Assembly: GCA_014634225.1 (NCBI GenBank)
Contig: BLFN01000209.1
Coordinates: 2,957,112-2,982,111 of the forward strand
Direction: 5' to 3'
DNA length: 25,000 nucleotides
Source of the DNA: Acropora yongei
Taxonomy: Eukaryota > Cnidaria > Anthozoa > Scleractinia > Acroporidae
Shown: piece by piece, positions 10,180 through 19,399 of the stretch
Position numbering within the stretch: the stretch's first letter is position 1
Layout: each line of letters opens with the position of its first letter
Made by a program: the position numbers and the translations under genes
Notes under the pieces: generated by a model
What the model was told of the DNA's origin: nothing
What the model saw: the letters and a program-made list of their open reading frames with translations, nothing else
Databases searched by the model: none

Positions 10180-11042
10180 AGGATACAGAAAGCACTGTAC
10201 GGCAATCAACACGGAGCCACTTCCACCTAACCCACTGGGTGAATGGATCACAGTGACAAGTGAAGAGATTGTTAAGCCAAACACTGTACGTGAGGCACTT
10301 TATTGCCATGCAGCGGGAGATGGATTCCATTTATAACCATGGCGTGTATAACCTCACCGAATTGCCTGAGGGTCGCAAGGAAATTGGAAGCATGTGGGTT
10401 TTTAAAATAAACATGGGATGATAATTAGAAGAAGAGGTGTACATGAGACAAGCTGAGAGTTTTGTAGTCAAGGGAAAGGAACATTTAGTTTGTAAACTAA
10501 ACAAAGCCCGTATGGCTTGAAGCTATCCCCCAGGTGCTGGAACTATATATTGCATGAACACTTACTATCTAAGGGATTTGTTCAAACTCTAAGTGACCCC
10601 TGCATTTATATCGCTGAGGGTGCTTACTCTTTTATAAGCCTGTCCATGAGGATGTCATGATTATTGCTGGCACAACTGGGGAAGCTAAGACTGTTCATGT
10701 CAAGAAATGCATTGCAGAGAGATTTGAAGTGAAGGATATGGGAACACTTAATCATTTGGTAGGAGTGCAAGTAATCCAGGAAAGCGGCAAAGTCTGGATC
10801 GGCCAGCCCACTTACATTCAGAAAGTGCTAAGGAGCTTTGGTATTGGCAATGCCAACCCGGTTGATACACCTGTAGATCCTAGTTCCAAGCTTGTTAAAG
10901 CTACAGATGAAAGTGAGTTGCACATCCAAGGAGAGTATCAGTCAGCTGTTGGAATGTTGTTGTATTTGTCACCTGCAACGCGACCTTACACCACTTTTGC
11001 AGCCAACGGTGTGGCAAAGTTTTCTGAAAAGGTACGTAGCTA
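10180..11042 (+). pseudogene. copia reverse transcriptase region, frameshifted
   Basis: Traces in order: PLPPNPLGEWITVTSEEI, VREAL, MQREMDSIYNHGVYNLTELP, GSMWVFKIN, GLKLSPRCWN, SDPCIYI. The longest clean frame runs 10657-11042 and holds DVMIIAGTT, VKDMGTLNHLVGVQV, YIQKVLRSFGI, PVDTPVDPSSKL and YQSAVGMLLYLSPATRP. These are the palm and thumb blocks of copia RT. The catalytic YVDD has decayed to VHED at about 10642-10656. At least three frameshifts and several stops precede the clean frame. No function is expected. Confidence 0.85.
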
Positions 11043-11079
11043 AAGGGAACTGCAAACTATGGCCAGCAGTACTCTTAGT

Positions 11080-11211
11080 GATGCTAGCGAGGAGTGTGTT
11101 GGATTGTGATGCCGATTGGGTGGGAGTAGTAAACGATCGAAAGTCTACTTTTGGGTATACATTTCAGATGAACGGTGCTTTAGTCAGCTGGAGGAGCAAG
11201 AAGCAACCATG
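11080..11211 (+). pseudogene. copia RNase H, first half (before LINE insertion)
   Basis: The frame ending at 11212 reads DCDADWVGVVNDRKSTFGYT then GALVSWRSKKQP, the first catalytic Asp block of copia RNase H. It stops exactly where the LINE begins. The segment just upstream (11041-11080) is poorly matched. Confidence 0.88.
11198..11211 (+). repeat. Target-site duplication, left copy (14 bp)
   Basis: AAGAAGCAACCATG, repeated exactly at 11756-11769. The two copies flank the LINE insertion. Confidence 0.93.
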
Positions 11212-11755
11212 ATGCTTAATAGTATAGTTTACATGAATGATAAGCTCTTCAAAATAGGTTTTATTCCATTAAAAATTGCACGTTGTATTTGAACCAGAAG
11301 CGTTAAGGCCCCTGTTATACTTTTGCCCTCATTGAAGGTTTTTTTGGCAAGATTTTGAAGAATATTGGTTTGTAGTCCAAAATGAAAGAATCAACCTTAA
11401 CCCAGAAGACATCGTATTGGGCATCCGAGGACACGCGTGCCTACCACTTTTTATTGATTGGAAAACTTTGTGGGACTGTAGAAGATGCCGAATGTGCCCA
11501 AATATATCGGGATTTAAAGCAGAAATCAAACTCCAGTATGAAACAGAATTTTTATTGAAAGACATTGCAATAAAAGAAAATCTTATTCGCGAAATGGGTG
11601 AACTGGTCTTTCGTGTAGCTTTTAGCTTATTTAGATTTATAACCTGTACTGTAGTCTCGTATTTAGAATATATGTGTTAAATGTAATATAAAAATTTATG
11701 TATATAAATAAAATATGTATGAAAAAAAAAGAAGAAGAAGAAAGAAAGATCAGAA
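11212..11755 (+). mobile_element. 5'-truncated LINE inserted into copia RNase H
   Basis: A 544-bp insertion with a 14-bp target-site duplication. The frame 11336-11680 (stop TAA at 11678) reads FFWQDFEEYW, INLNPEDIVLGIRGHA, then FKAEIKLQYETEF. This is the pattern found at the extreme C-terminus of LINE ORF2 proteins (L1/Tx1-like 'FW..F..W....I.L...DI..G' followed by 'F..EI...'). Upstream it is interrupted by TGA at 11333. After the stop come a short UTR, AATAAA at 11707-11712, an A9 run and a GAA-rich tail (11721-11755). Polyadenylation signal, tail, 5' truncation and target-site duplication are the hallmarks of target-primed reverse transcription. The clade name is tentative; the mechanism is well supported. 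Confidence 0.88.
11707..11712 (+). promoter_or_regulatory. AATAAA polyadenylation signal of the LINE
   Basis: AATAAA lies 27 bases after the LINE ORF stop and about 10 bases before the A-rich tail. Confidence 0.75.
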
Positions 11756-11769
11756 AAGAAGCAACCATG
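11756..11769 (+). repeat. Target-site duplication, right copy (14 bp)
   Basis: An exact copy of 11198-11211. The RNase H codons resume immediately after it (TGC GTG GAT TTG). Confidence 0.93.
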
Positions 11770-12004
11770 CGTGGATTTGTCAAAGGCAGAGGCCGAGTAC
11801 GTAGCTCTGTCTGCAGCTGTGCAAGAAGGCTTACGGATCAATCAGCTTCTTGCTGACGTAAGTGTTAACATTGAAACACCGATGACAATTTATGAGGATA
11901 ACCAGGCTGCCATCTCTATGTCAAAGAATCCACAGTTTCATGAAAGAACGAAACACATAGACATTAAATATCAATTTGTACGAGATCAGTCGGACAACGG
12001 AACA
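11770..12004 (+). pseudogene. copia RNase H, second half
   Basis: CVDLSKAEAEYVALSAAVQE, MTIYEDNQAAISMSKNPQ and FHERTKHIDIKYQFVRDQ contain the second and third acidic catalytic positions of RNase H (Glu in AEAEY, Asp in YEDNQ) and the usual HERTKHIDI block. This segment has no stops. The open frame that continues past 12004 belongs to the inserted LTR-like element and is not copia. Confidence 0.9.
12000..12004. repeat. Target-site duplication GAACA, left copy
   Basis: GAACA before TGTATCGG. The same five bases follow the insertion at 12712-12716. Confidence 0.75.
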
Positions 12005-12711
12005 TGTATCGGTCGATACCCAGAGATTCAACAATCAACGTCGCTGAGTTTCGACGCGCTATGAATTACAGACATGTACTTTACGGAGAGTCACTCAATT
12101 TTCTTGACGAGTTATTAATTATAAGCCCCAAATCAAGGCCATATCGTAAACTTAAATATTAATACAAAAAACTGAGCTAAAACCTATTTACAAGTATGAT
12201 GACATTCCGATCATTCCATAGAAAAATAGTGGACACAAACGAAAACTAGCAAACACAATCATTAAAGATCAGATTATTATACCATGAAATCGGTAATCAG
12301 ACAAAATAGTACGAGCTAGCGGAGCATAGCTAACATCGACAAAATCGAAGTGGCATTCACAGAAGGCTATGCCACGTGTTTGAGTACTTAACAAATTGCG
12401 GTCTAAAACTAGCGAAAGTGCAATACAAAACTAGCGAGAATACAATGCGAACCTTAAACCTAAACATAATGTAATTAAAAGGAGGAATAAAATTGACTTA
12501 CATAGCAGTCCCGCTTTGCCGATCCTTCCCAAACCTTCAGCGTTCCTAGAACTTACTTCACTGAGAACTTCTGATCGGTCCGGTAACAGGACCAACTCCG
12601 ACTAACTCAAATAGGTTTCCGGAACTGTAACATACTCTAAATTCACGTGAGTATATCAGATTTAACCGAGCTTAAATTAAATATCCGGAGCGGGAGTACA
12701 GAGCCGCTACA
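12005..12711. mobile_element. Solo LTR (or similar TG...CA element) inserted in copia pol
   Basis: A 707-bp block starts TGTATCGG and ends CCGCTACA, so its termini are TG...CA with a 7-of-8 imperfect inverted repeat. It is flanked by GAACA on both sides. Without it, the copia frame runs from FVRDQ directly into VVYCPTSN in register, which fixes both borders. No ORF longer than a few dozen codons lies inside. Internal direct repeats built on AAAACTAGC occur near 12241, 12405 and 12427, and the first 15 bases contain a perfect GTATCG-GT-CGATAC hairpin (12006-12019). A solo LTR of a gypsy-type element left by LTR-LTR recombination fits best. A non-autonomous DNA transposon with 5-bp duplication is the alternative. 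Confidence 0.68.
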
Positions 12712-12788
12712 GAACAATCAACGTAGTTTATTGTCCAACTAGTAACGTGCCAGCTGATCTGTTTACGAAGGGACTCCTAACAAATTAA
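12712..12788 (+). pseudogene. copia pol C-terminus
   Basis: After the second GAACA the frame reads VVYCPTSNVPADLFTKGL and stops at TAA 12786-12788. The 'YCPT.N..AD.FTKGL' block is the conserved end of copia pol. Confidence 0.9.
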
Positions 12789-13193
12789 ACTGGGGACTGT
12801 AATGCAGAACTTTTAACTTTCCGACGACTAGCTGTAGTTCAGGTGCTCTACCACTTGTAATAGCCACGAGCTATATAGGAGGCGATAGAGCTTCTTATTT
12901 GCTTTTTTTAAAAACTCAACGACATGGCGGGAACTACATACAAAAGATCGCAAGGCACGATGGTTCACATGCTGCTTACGTCACCGGAAGTGCATTTGAA
13001 CTACATATCATCACACCACTTAGCTACTCAATGGGAGCACATTAGAGTTAGGTGATAGCCGTCCTGTATGCTTCCATGACTGACTCTCCAGTGGCGGCAT
13101 ATTCGCAATTATAGTAAATCAGATGATGAATTTTTAACCCTGCTAAATGAATGAAAAGATTAATCACAATTGTTTTCTATATTTTTTACTCAG
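12789..13193. other. Putative copia 3' LTR start and flank
   Basis: AACTGGGGA then TGTAATGCAG (from about 12798) would fit a polypurine tract and LTR start. A TATA-like GCTATATAGG lies near 12870. The far end of the LTR and its partner were not found. From about 13115 the sequence resembles the intron just before nuclease exon 4 (24834-24909). Confidence 0.4.
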
Positions 13194-13450
13194 ATAGAAA
13201 TTTTCCCCTCTAATGATCCAACTAGCATCGTGCGCCTGAATTCCATGTGGACAGCTGGTTGCTGCGTGAGATCGAAAAGTGCCCAGTCTATTTCAGTTAT
13301 GAGGAACAGTGTAAGGACGAGGGCAAAATCTGGACGACATCCGTGCGCTTGATCGAATTGGAAGAATTTTTGGCTAAAGGTAATAGTAAACCTCTAAATC
13401 TATTTCCCGCTCGTCTAGACTGTAGAAGCAATAGTCTCGCTTTAGTTTAG
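13194..13450 (+). pseudogene. Relic copy of ENDOD1-like nuclease exon 4
   Basis: After an acceptor TTTTTTACTCAG the frame reads IEIFPSNDP, IVRLNSMWTAGCCV. This matches nuclease exon 4 at 24910 (IEDFPLGDP, IVRPNSMWTAGCCV) with the same acceptor context and phase. The preceding 70 bases of intron are also alignable. After the GCCV block the frame shifts: the sensible continuation (CPVYFSYEEQCKDEGKIW, VRLIELEEFLAKG) is in a different frame, and comparison with 24982-25000 suggests one extra base around 13281-13284. A GTAATA donor-like site follows at 13380; reading on instead reaches TAG at 13448. No other exons of this copy were found nearby, so it looks like the leftover of a duplicated nuclease gene. 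Confidence 0.8.
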
Positions 13451-13459
13451 CTGTGATTC

Positions 13460-15590
13460 AAGGTACTAAGCCCTGGAAACGTCCTTACGATAGCGACTGT
13501 CACCCACCGGTTGCTGCGAACGGAGACAACCATACCAGCCCTTCAATGAAACATGCCTATACGGGCGGCCGTTAAAAACACTCGCAGTGCTGTTACATAG
13601 CCATCGTATCGAAAAAGCTGAGAAAAAACTAAAATGTTAACACTGAGGTTTAAACTCGGTGGCCCTCGTGGTCACCGGTGGCCCTCGTGGTCACCGTTCG
13701 AACAGCGCCACTTACGCGCATGCCTGAAACTAAATCGTACTACTTAACAGGGCACCCAGCTGGGCCACACGAAGCCCAGCAAGTAGCACCTACTAATTTG
13801 AACTACTGCAGCCGCTCCTCTTGATTTTCACATCGATTGTGCAAGTCGTTATATGTCGCTTCCTTGGTAAAGTTTCAATTAAATAGATGCTAATTCAAGA
13901 TATGTTGTACTAGTAAGTTTCGTTTTGTCTCGTCTTTAATCAAATTAGTTCTCTTCATTAAACAGTTTCTTGCTGACCTTTTAATTGCAATATCAAAGAA
14001 CTACCGAGTTGTTAGCTCACTTGGGTGGTACTAGACTTCAAAGCGCAATGTTCGGAATCAAATAGCGCAGCATAACCAGACATAACTGATTTACAGCGAG
14101 ATCAGACAAGCCCGGGAATAGAGATTTGGGGAGAGAGGTGGGGGGGGGAACTTAGTAGTATTTTATATTTTAACCTGTCGCGTGGACAGGTAAAGAACAA
14201 GCAGTTGATTGCAGGTGTAAATTCTATTATTTATTGCTCAAAGATCTTGTAGAAACGTCTGTACTATGCGTTTAGGCAAGCTCCTTCATCTGCTCAAAAA
14301 ATCCCAGCCTTCAAATTGATCACAGGGAAACGAGATCGTTGTCATTCAGTGTTTACATCGTAACCAAAATAAGAGAATTTTAGTACGCTGCCGAAAATAT
14401 TGAACGACGTCAAGTTTATGGTGAAAACCTAGCCTGCAGCGCAGTCGTACCATTTTGGCGGCGAGGGCGCAATGTCCCGCCGCTATATTTGTTTTAGGGA
14501 GAAAAAGAAATATTGGTGAGGATACAAATGGTAACAAACGGGTTTGGTCTAAATGGGCCGGAAAAACATTGGAGAGGGGATAATTCCCTGCCTTGCTCCT
14601 TCTTACTTCCAACTGTTAGCGTAATGCCATTCAATTTGGCCATCCAAGGAACGAAGGCTGCAATAGTGGAAAAATAGTTGGCGCCCCGAAGATAGAAATC
14701 GACGCCCATTCACCTCCCAAAAAAGTATCAGTTGCCAGCTTTGGGTTAGCGATTTTCCTGTCGTCCATGACTTCACAGAGTATCCAAAGAGTGGAGTGAG
14801 CTTTTAAGAAGCAGCATAGCAGGTTGTTTTATGAAACAAAGGGACGAGGACGGTTCATTATTTGTGTCCCAGCGAACAGAACTTACCTAAATAAAGCAAC
14901 ACCTTGCCAACAGTCACGTGCCTATTAGATGAGGAATCGGGAGAATTCACTGATATTCACTGATATATTCGAATCGTATCAAATAAAGATACGTGGTCCA
15001 CATCATAATGAGCTATTCCACAAAGACAACAAGACCAAGCTATAAAATCTGCCCCGGAAGCTCAGAGTCGTGTCTGAAAATTAATACATTGAATGTATGT
15101 CATTGTTTGATGTAACTATATATTTAAAAATATGACCCTTTTTAAAATTCGGTTGGATAAATTGTAGCGATTATCACGGCTATTAAATGGTTTAACACGA
15201 TATTACGTTAAAAATGTTAAACTTTTCTTGATCCACTTTAATTAAAATTTTAAATTTTTCTTGATTTGCCTGGATGAATCTTGATTGAAATAGCTTTTAC
15301 TGGAAAAACTGATATTTTTGGATAGCAAATTCCTGAGCAGTTTGTCAGAAGACGGGCACTTGATTTGAAGCTCTATACTATCCTCATTACAAAGGAAAGT
15401 CATTTTGTTTTTGTTTGATCACTTGACTATCAAATGTCACAGTGTTATTGTCTTTGCGTTTGTCTGAAGAATGACGTTCGGATTCAAGCATTTTTTTTTC
15501 TGGTTAGTGCTACTTAAGACCTCATTAGGACGAAATCCCTATGTTATAATATTACATTGGTAGAGTTCACGACCGGGCAAGCTGAAGCGA
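13460..15590. other. Unassigned intergenic stretch
   Basis: No gene or known element recognised. It contains a 19-bp exact tandem duplication at 13658-13695 and a G-rich run near 14139-14149. The minus-strand open frames around 14346-14709 show no recognisable domain. Confidence 0.45.
13658..13695. repeat. Exact 19-bp tandem duplication
   Basis: GGTGGCCCTCGTGGTCACC occurs twice head to tail with no spacer (13658-13676, 13677-13695). Confidence 0.92.
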
Positions 15591-15602
15591 ATTCTGCGCT
15601 CT

Positions 15603-15630
15603 GATTGGCTACCCGGGCGGGCAGCCAATC
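15603..15630. promoter_or_regulatory. Paired inverted CCAAT boxes
   Basis: GATTGGCT and AGCCAATC form a perfect 8-bp inverted repeat separated by a 12-base GC-rich spacer (ACCCGGGCGGGC). CCAAT boxes are NF-Y sites in animal promoters. The pair lies about 95 bases upstream of an ATG in good context (AAAATGG at 15721). A promoter role is inferred, not shown. Confidence 0.45.
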
Positions 15631-15723
15631 GAAAAAAAACAAGACAAAACAAAACAAAAACAAATGTTTTGCTGCAAATAATATTCTGCTCATGCGTAAT
15701 TGAAACTACGCTCTCGTGTGAAA

Positions 15724-15800
15724 ATGGCGGATCGGTTCCCCGAGCAGGCAGAGAGTGATTTGACATATTTAGTTGATCAAAAGAACCGTGATCGAATGAT

Positions 15801-15834
<34 letters not shown>

Positions 15835-15888
15835 CGTAATTTGTCAGTGTCTCGCAGATCAATTATTTTGCTCAACCTCGTCCAATAA
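15724..15888 (+). CDS. Short ORF starting MADRF, possibly 5' end of a mobile element gene
   Basis: The ATG at 15724 (in-frame upstream codons exist from 15700) opens 54 codons starting MADRFPEQAE and including LVDQKNRDRMIKQLLN before TAA. This N-terminal style (MADRF, acidic residues, then a 'K....T' helix) recalls the start of Crypton/DUF3504-like tyrosine recombinase proteins that are repeated in cnidarian genomes, but the match is weak and from memory. No downstream recombinase domain was found. It may be a 5' fragment with its own promoter. It could also be a chance ORF. Confidence 0.3.
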
Positions 15889-16925
15889 TTGTTAATTACT
15901 TGCCATGTTTAAGCGGCAGCCGGTTACTTCCTAGATTGTCATGTCAGTGTAAACTTAAGTATTTCGGGGAGTATTCGTCATAGTAGCGAACATTTGAGTG
16001 AGGAATTGATGCTTTTGTTCCTCTAGTACCCAGTGTTTAGCCATAGGGTGACTAAGCTAAGATTGCATAAAATATTTGTATGTAAATAATTAACAATTTA
16101 GAAAATCATGTGAAGGATGCAGCTGCCCGTCAGCAACTGTCGAGTCGATAGAACGGCCAAGAAATATGCTTCGAGTCAACACATCAGAACACGATATTTT
16201 AATCTTGAAGAACTTGGAAGAAATACAATATGTAAAAACACAAGCATGCTTGTATGCGCACGAACTAATCACGCCACTTGTCATGTGACTTAAAGTGTCA
16301 CATACTACGCAACCGGAACTGATCATGACAGCAACCACACATCATTTAAGAGCGTCACCTTGTCGATGAGGAACAGAAAGGCAACGCGTCCGGACGAGAT
16401 GTAAGCTAAGGCCATCAAAGGCCAGCTAAGGTCGTTAATATGCTGCAAGATCAGGGCGAAAACTAAGAAAACGCATTCAATAGTGTGAACAGAGGGCATC
16501 CCACAGATTCACAGTTTCTACCAAAGCCTGAGCCGCAAGCGCATGCGGCCCAGCCTGTGACAAAGTATTGAGGTCAGGCATTGAGGTCAAAACCGCAGTT
16601 CATCACGAGTGCTTACTTCTATCTTTCCTTTTGACGGTAATGATGATCTCTGCAGCAGACAGGAACAATGGCCGGAACGCAGTGGATCCTATGGACGGCT
16701 CACAAACAGCTGGATGCAAGCACTGAGGCTGGCCTGGAGCGATGACGAATCATCTGGTCAGATATAAAGGACAGCCCACGATTGAGTCCAGTGGAAGAGT
16801 TACGTCGATTAATTATGCTCCCTTGAGGCTATGAAATTTCGAATTATAAGCTCACACTTTTGTCTGAAATATTTCTTATTGTTCCTGAATATGTCCGAGA
16901 GCGGATGAGGCGAGAGAACATATTC

Positions 16926-16928
<3 letters not shown>

Positions 16929-16962
<34 letters not shown>
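16929..16962. repeat. (GA)n microsatellite
   Basis: About 17 uninterrupted AG dinucleotides, followed by GGAGAGAAAA. Confidence 0.93.
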
Positions 16963-16969
<7 letters not shown>

Positions 16970-17376
16970 AAAATAGAGAAAAAAAGGTGCACGTGCGTTT
17001 CACTAATTCCACAATTAATTGCATAGTTATACAACTTTCACCTGCTCACAGAAAACGCCTCTAGCCTATCAGCTTAATTGCATTGGTAGAGCTAGAAACT
17101 GCACCTTCATTCCAGAGATATTGGGCTTGAGTAGTCCCGAAAAATCCTGACGTACTTTTTCAACCGCGGTCCTACTTTCTTTCTGTGAATAATCATAATA
17201 TAATTTTAGGGAACGCGTTTCAAGAATTCAGTGTAAACCTCCTATTAAAAAAAAAAAAAAATCATCTCTCTAGGCTTGTGACTAAGTATTAGTTACGATT
17301 GGACGAGATTTCTTTAAAAGAATTCCACCCAACTCTATCGTCGAGAAAGTTGAGCGAGCCTGTCGTTCTTTTTTTT

Positions 17377-17414
17377 AAATAATAATAATAATAATTCTTC
17401 TTCTTCTTCTTCTT
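17377..17414. repeat. Joined (AAT)n and (TTC)n microsatellites
   Basis: Six AAT units pass directly into six or more TTC units. Confidence 0.9.
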
Positions 17415-17584
17415 TAGCATGAACAGGGAGCTTTGGATAAAGAATCTAAAGGTTTTCGTGGAATTTTTTAGATCACATTTTCACTTTTAATTATGTATGT
17501 TTTATGTGAGTCTACCCCACCATTTAAAAATATTTGTTGCAGCTTTCGTTGTAAATCTCGTATGGTAGACTGATGATCAATACG

Positions 17585-18060
17585 TCTCTGTGGCTTTTCA
17601 AACGTAGATTATGCCACCTTTCTAAAGCCAAAAATTTATTCAACGTGAACAACATTTTTAAAACTCGTTTATGTTAATTTTCGTTTTGTAATTAGATGTT
17701 GCTGAATAATTTAAGTACTTTGCAGTTGAAGTGCTTATGAAATAAATTTTCTTTCGGATGTGTGAAGAGTTCCATCATCTGTGACCCTTAATCGAAGTTT
17801 TCAAAAGAGAAGCAAAACATTTTTGTTCATTGCCCAAAGTTTGGGTATTGTGTTTAACAGTGGTTTCATTTTGCCGATCGGCCAAAATCTTTCATTTCAT
17901 AGGATTTTTAAAGCTTTTAGCACCAAAGGAGCGTATAATTAATTAAAGCTCTTCCTTAATAAATGGAGCATGAATCATGATATAATACAACACCGGTTTC
18001 AGAAAACAACGTTGAAATTAGGATCTTGATTTAGTAGTCACAGGTTCATCTTCCAGTAAC
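17585..18060 (+). repeat. Diverged repeat unit, copy A
   Basis: Two blocks are shared with copies at 18685 and 19400. The first (about 17590-17700) contains 'AAACGTAGATTATGCCACC.TTTCTAAAGCCAA' and 'TTAGATGTTG'. The second (about 17950-18060) contains AAATGGAGCATGAA, then TCATGATATAATACA and TTGAAATTAGGATCTTGA. About 240 bases between the blocks are not in copy C. The second block ends roughly 35 bases before the start codon of the nuclease gene. Confidence 0.6.
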
Positions 18061-18094
18061 AATCAAGCATCTCGACCTCGGACTTGAACCTTTG

Positions 18095-18179
18095 ATGATG
18101 TTGGTCATTAGAATTTATGGCCTAATCGTTGTTGGAACATTCTCGCTAATCACGCCCATCCACTGCAGTGAACCATCTC
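18095..18179 (+). CDS. ENDOD1-like nuclease, exon 1 (signal peptide)
   Basis: The ATG at 18095 (a second follows at once) opens 28 codons. MMLVIRIYGLIVVGTFSLIT then PIHCSEPS has a basic residue, a hydrophobic core and a small-residue cleavage region, a textbook signal peptide with likely cleavage near HCS. It ends at a perfect GTAAGT donor (18180-18185) in phase 1. The next nuclease exon (22807) needs exactly one base from its predecessor, and joining them gives a clean Ser-Gln-Ala-Glu junction. ENDOD1-type nucleases normally begin with a signal peptide, which is otherwise missing from this gene. The assignment is inferred from phase, strand, signal peptide and donor; the intervening intron would be 4,627 bp. 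Confidence 0.68.
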
Positions 18180-18684
18180 GTAAGTATTCCGTAAGACTAT
18201 TGAAGTTAAAGATACTCCAGAAAATTAGTGCTGAGGCTTGCGATATGATTACCGTGTCTTTGCCTCTAATTCCTTAGAGGACTCGATTAGTTTATGGTGA
18301 GGATTCTTTGAGGTGAGTTGAGGCTATGAATTGACGTGACTGTTCTACGTACTCGCACAATTTTTAATGACCTTTAATAAAAAAGGCAGCCGAAAAACAG
18401 CTGTCTTTTCGTCGCTAGATTGCTGGATATTTAGTCTACTAGAAGTACCGCTGCTTTATATTTGCTTGTGTAATTTGCTGTCTGCTGGTTTTCTAAATTA
18501 GGCTTCGCAAAAAAAATTACAAGCTGCAAAGTTAATTGATGACGGTGTCCCAGGGGTTTTGGGGAACAAGGGAACATGGCTAATTCAAACTGGTGAACAG
18601 GTGACCAAAGAGAAAATATCTCAATTAAAAAAGGCTGGGATCAAGATCGGAATTAATTTCGGGAAGAAGGGAACAAAAGCAAAC

Positions 18685-18840
18685 TTTAAACGTAAATTGT
18701 GGCCACTTTTCTAAGCCAAGAATCAAGCCAATATGAACAACATGTTAAAGCGTTTGTCACTTCCGTGCCATTATTAATTGTCGTGTCTATGAAAGGACTT
18801 TTCCTCCATATATGCATGCATGTATTCTATCTGTTACCTC
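18685..18840 (+). repeat. Diverged repeat unit, copy B
   Basis: TTTAAACGTAAATTGTGGCC then ACTTTTCTAAGCCAA, AACAACATGTTAAAGCGTTTG and GGACTTTTCCTCCATATATG align with copies A and C. It lacks the TATAATAC block. Confidence 0.55.
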
Positions 18841-19399
18841 TAAGTGATGCTTGCTAAAACAGACGCAAAGCTACGCAACCAGGCTTCATGCCTTCATAAG
18901 CGGATAAACGGACGAACGGGAAAAGTCTTTGAGCTAGAAAGTCCTTTATCCTGGGCACACTAGCTGGCTGGAGAAAGTTGGGATCAATTACTGCGGGCGA
19001 ATTTCTCCGAGACAGAAAATCCTTAAAGATTTTGGCTCCAATTTAGGATTTAATAACAGGGCTATAACTTGAGTACAGTCAAAGAATCAAAGAAACAATT
19101 GAGGCATTCCTCCATTTATGGCAAAGAACACTAACTAAATATAAGGCGATGAGGTAATGTTATCGAAAATTCTTAACTAACCACTATCCAACGAAGTTGT
19201 GAGACAGTGATTGGTTACAACGGGATTTCCCGTTTATAAGATTAATTAATGACTTAATTCCAAATAGTTACACTGGTGGATTGACTATACTGTTTCTAAC
19301 AGGTTGAGCTACAGCTTCGATGCTTCCTGTTGTTATGATCTAAAGAACACACTTGACTTAAACGAATATGAACAGGTTGCATTTACGGTTATTGAACTT

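Larger units (their letters stand above)
10110..12788 (+). mobile_element. Ty1/copia retrotransposon remnant (3' half of pol), host of two nested insertions
   Basis: Reverse transcriptase, RNase H and pol C-terminus follow in the canonical Ty1/copia order. The gag, protease and integrase parts are absent, and no matching 5' LTR was seen. The pol stop is TAA at 12786-12788, followed by a purine-rich AACTGGGGA and then TGTAATGC, plausibly a polypurine tract and the first bases of the 3' LTR. The body is split by a 5'-truncated LINE (11212-11755) and by a 707-bp LTR-like element (12005-12711). Removing each at its target-site duplication brings the pol frame back into register. Numerous stops upstream show the element was already decaying. 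Confidence 0.88.
15889..18094. other. Unassigned 5' flank of the nuclease gene
   Basis: No gene recognised. It contains a GA microsatellite (16929-16962), an A15 run (17247-17261), joined (AAT)n and (TTC)n tracts (17377-17414), and the first of three diverged repeat units (about 17585-18060). The nuclease promoter should lie near 18000; a TATAAT-like word is at 17980. Confidence 0.45.

Noticed and set aside
11417..11680. A stand-alone 87-codon gene
   Set aside because: It is the 3' end of a LINE ORF2 within an insertion bounded by a 14-bp duplication and followed by AATAAA and a tail.
12005..12064. Apparent extension of the copia frame to 12064
   Set aside because: The codons after 12004 belong to the inserted LTR-like element. 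The true copia continuation is at 12717.
14346..14709. Two overlapping minus-strand ORFs of 71-88 codons
   Set aside because: No domain, splice context or repeat signature supports them.
16533..16550. Short hairpin GCCGCA-AGCGCA-TGCGGC
   Set aside because: A six-base stem without further context is expected by chance and has no T-run or partner feature.
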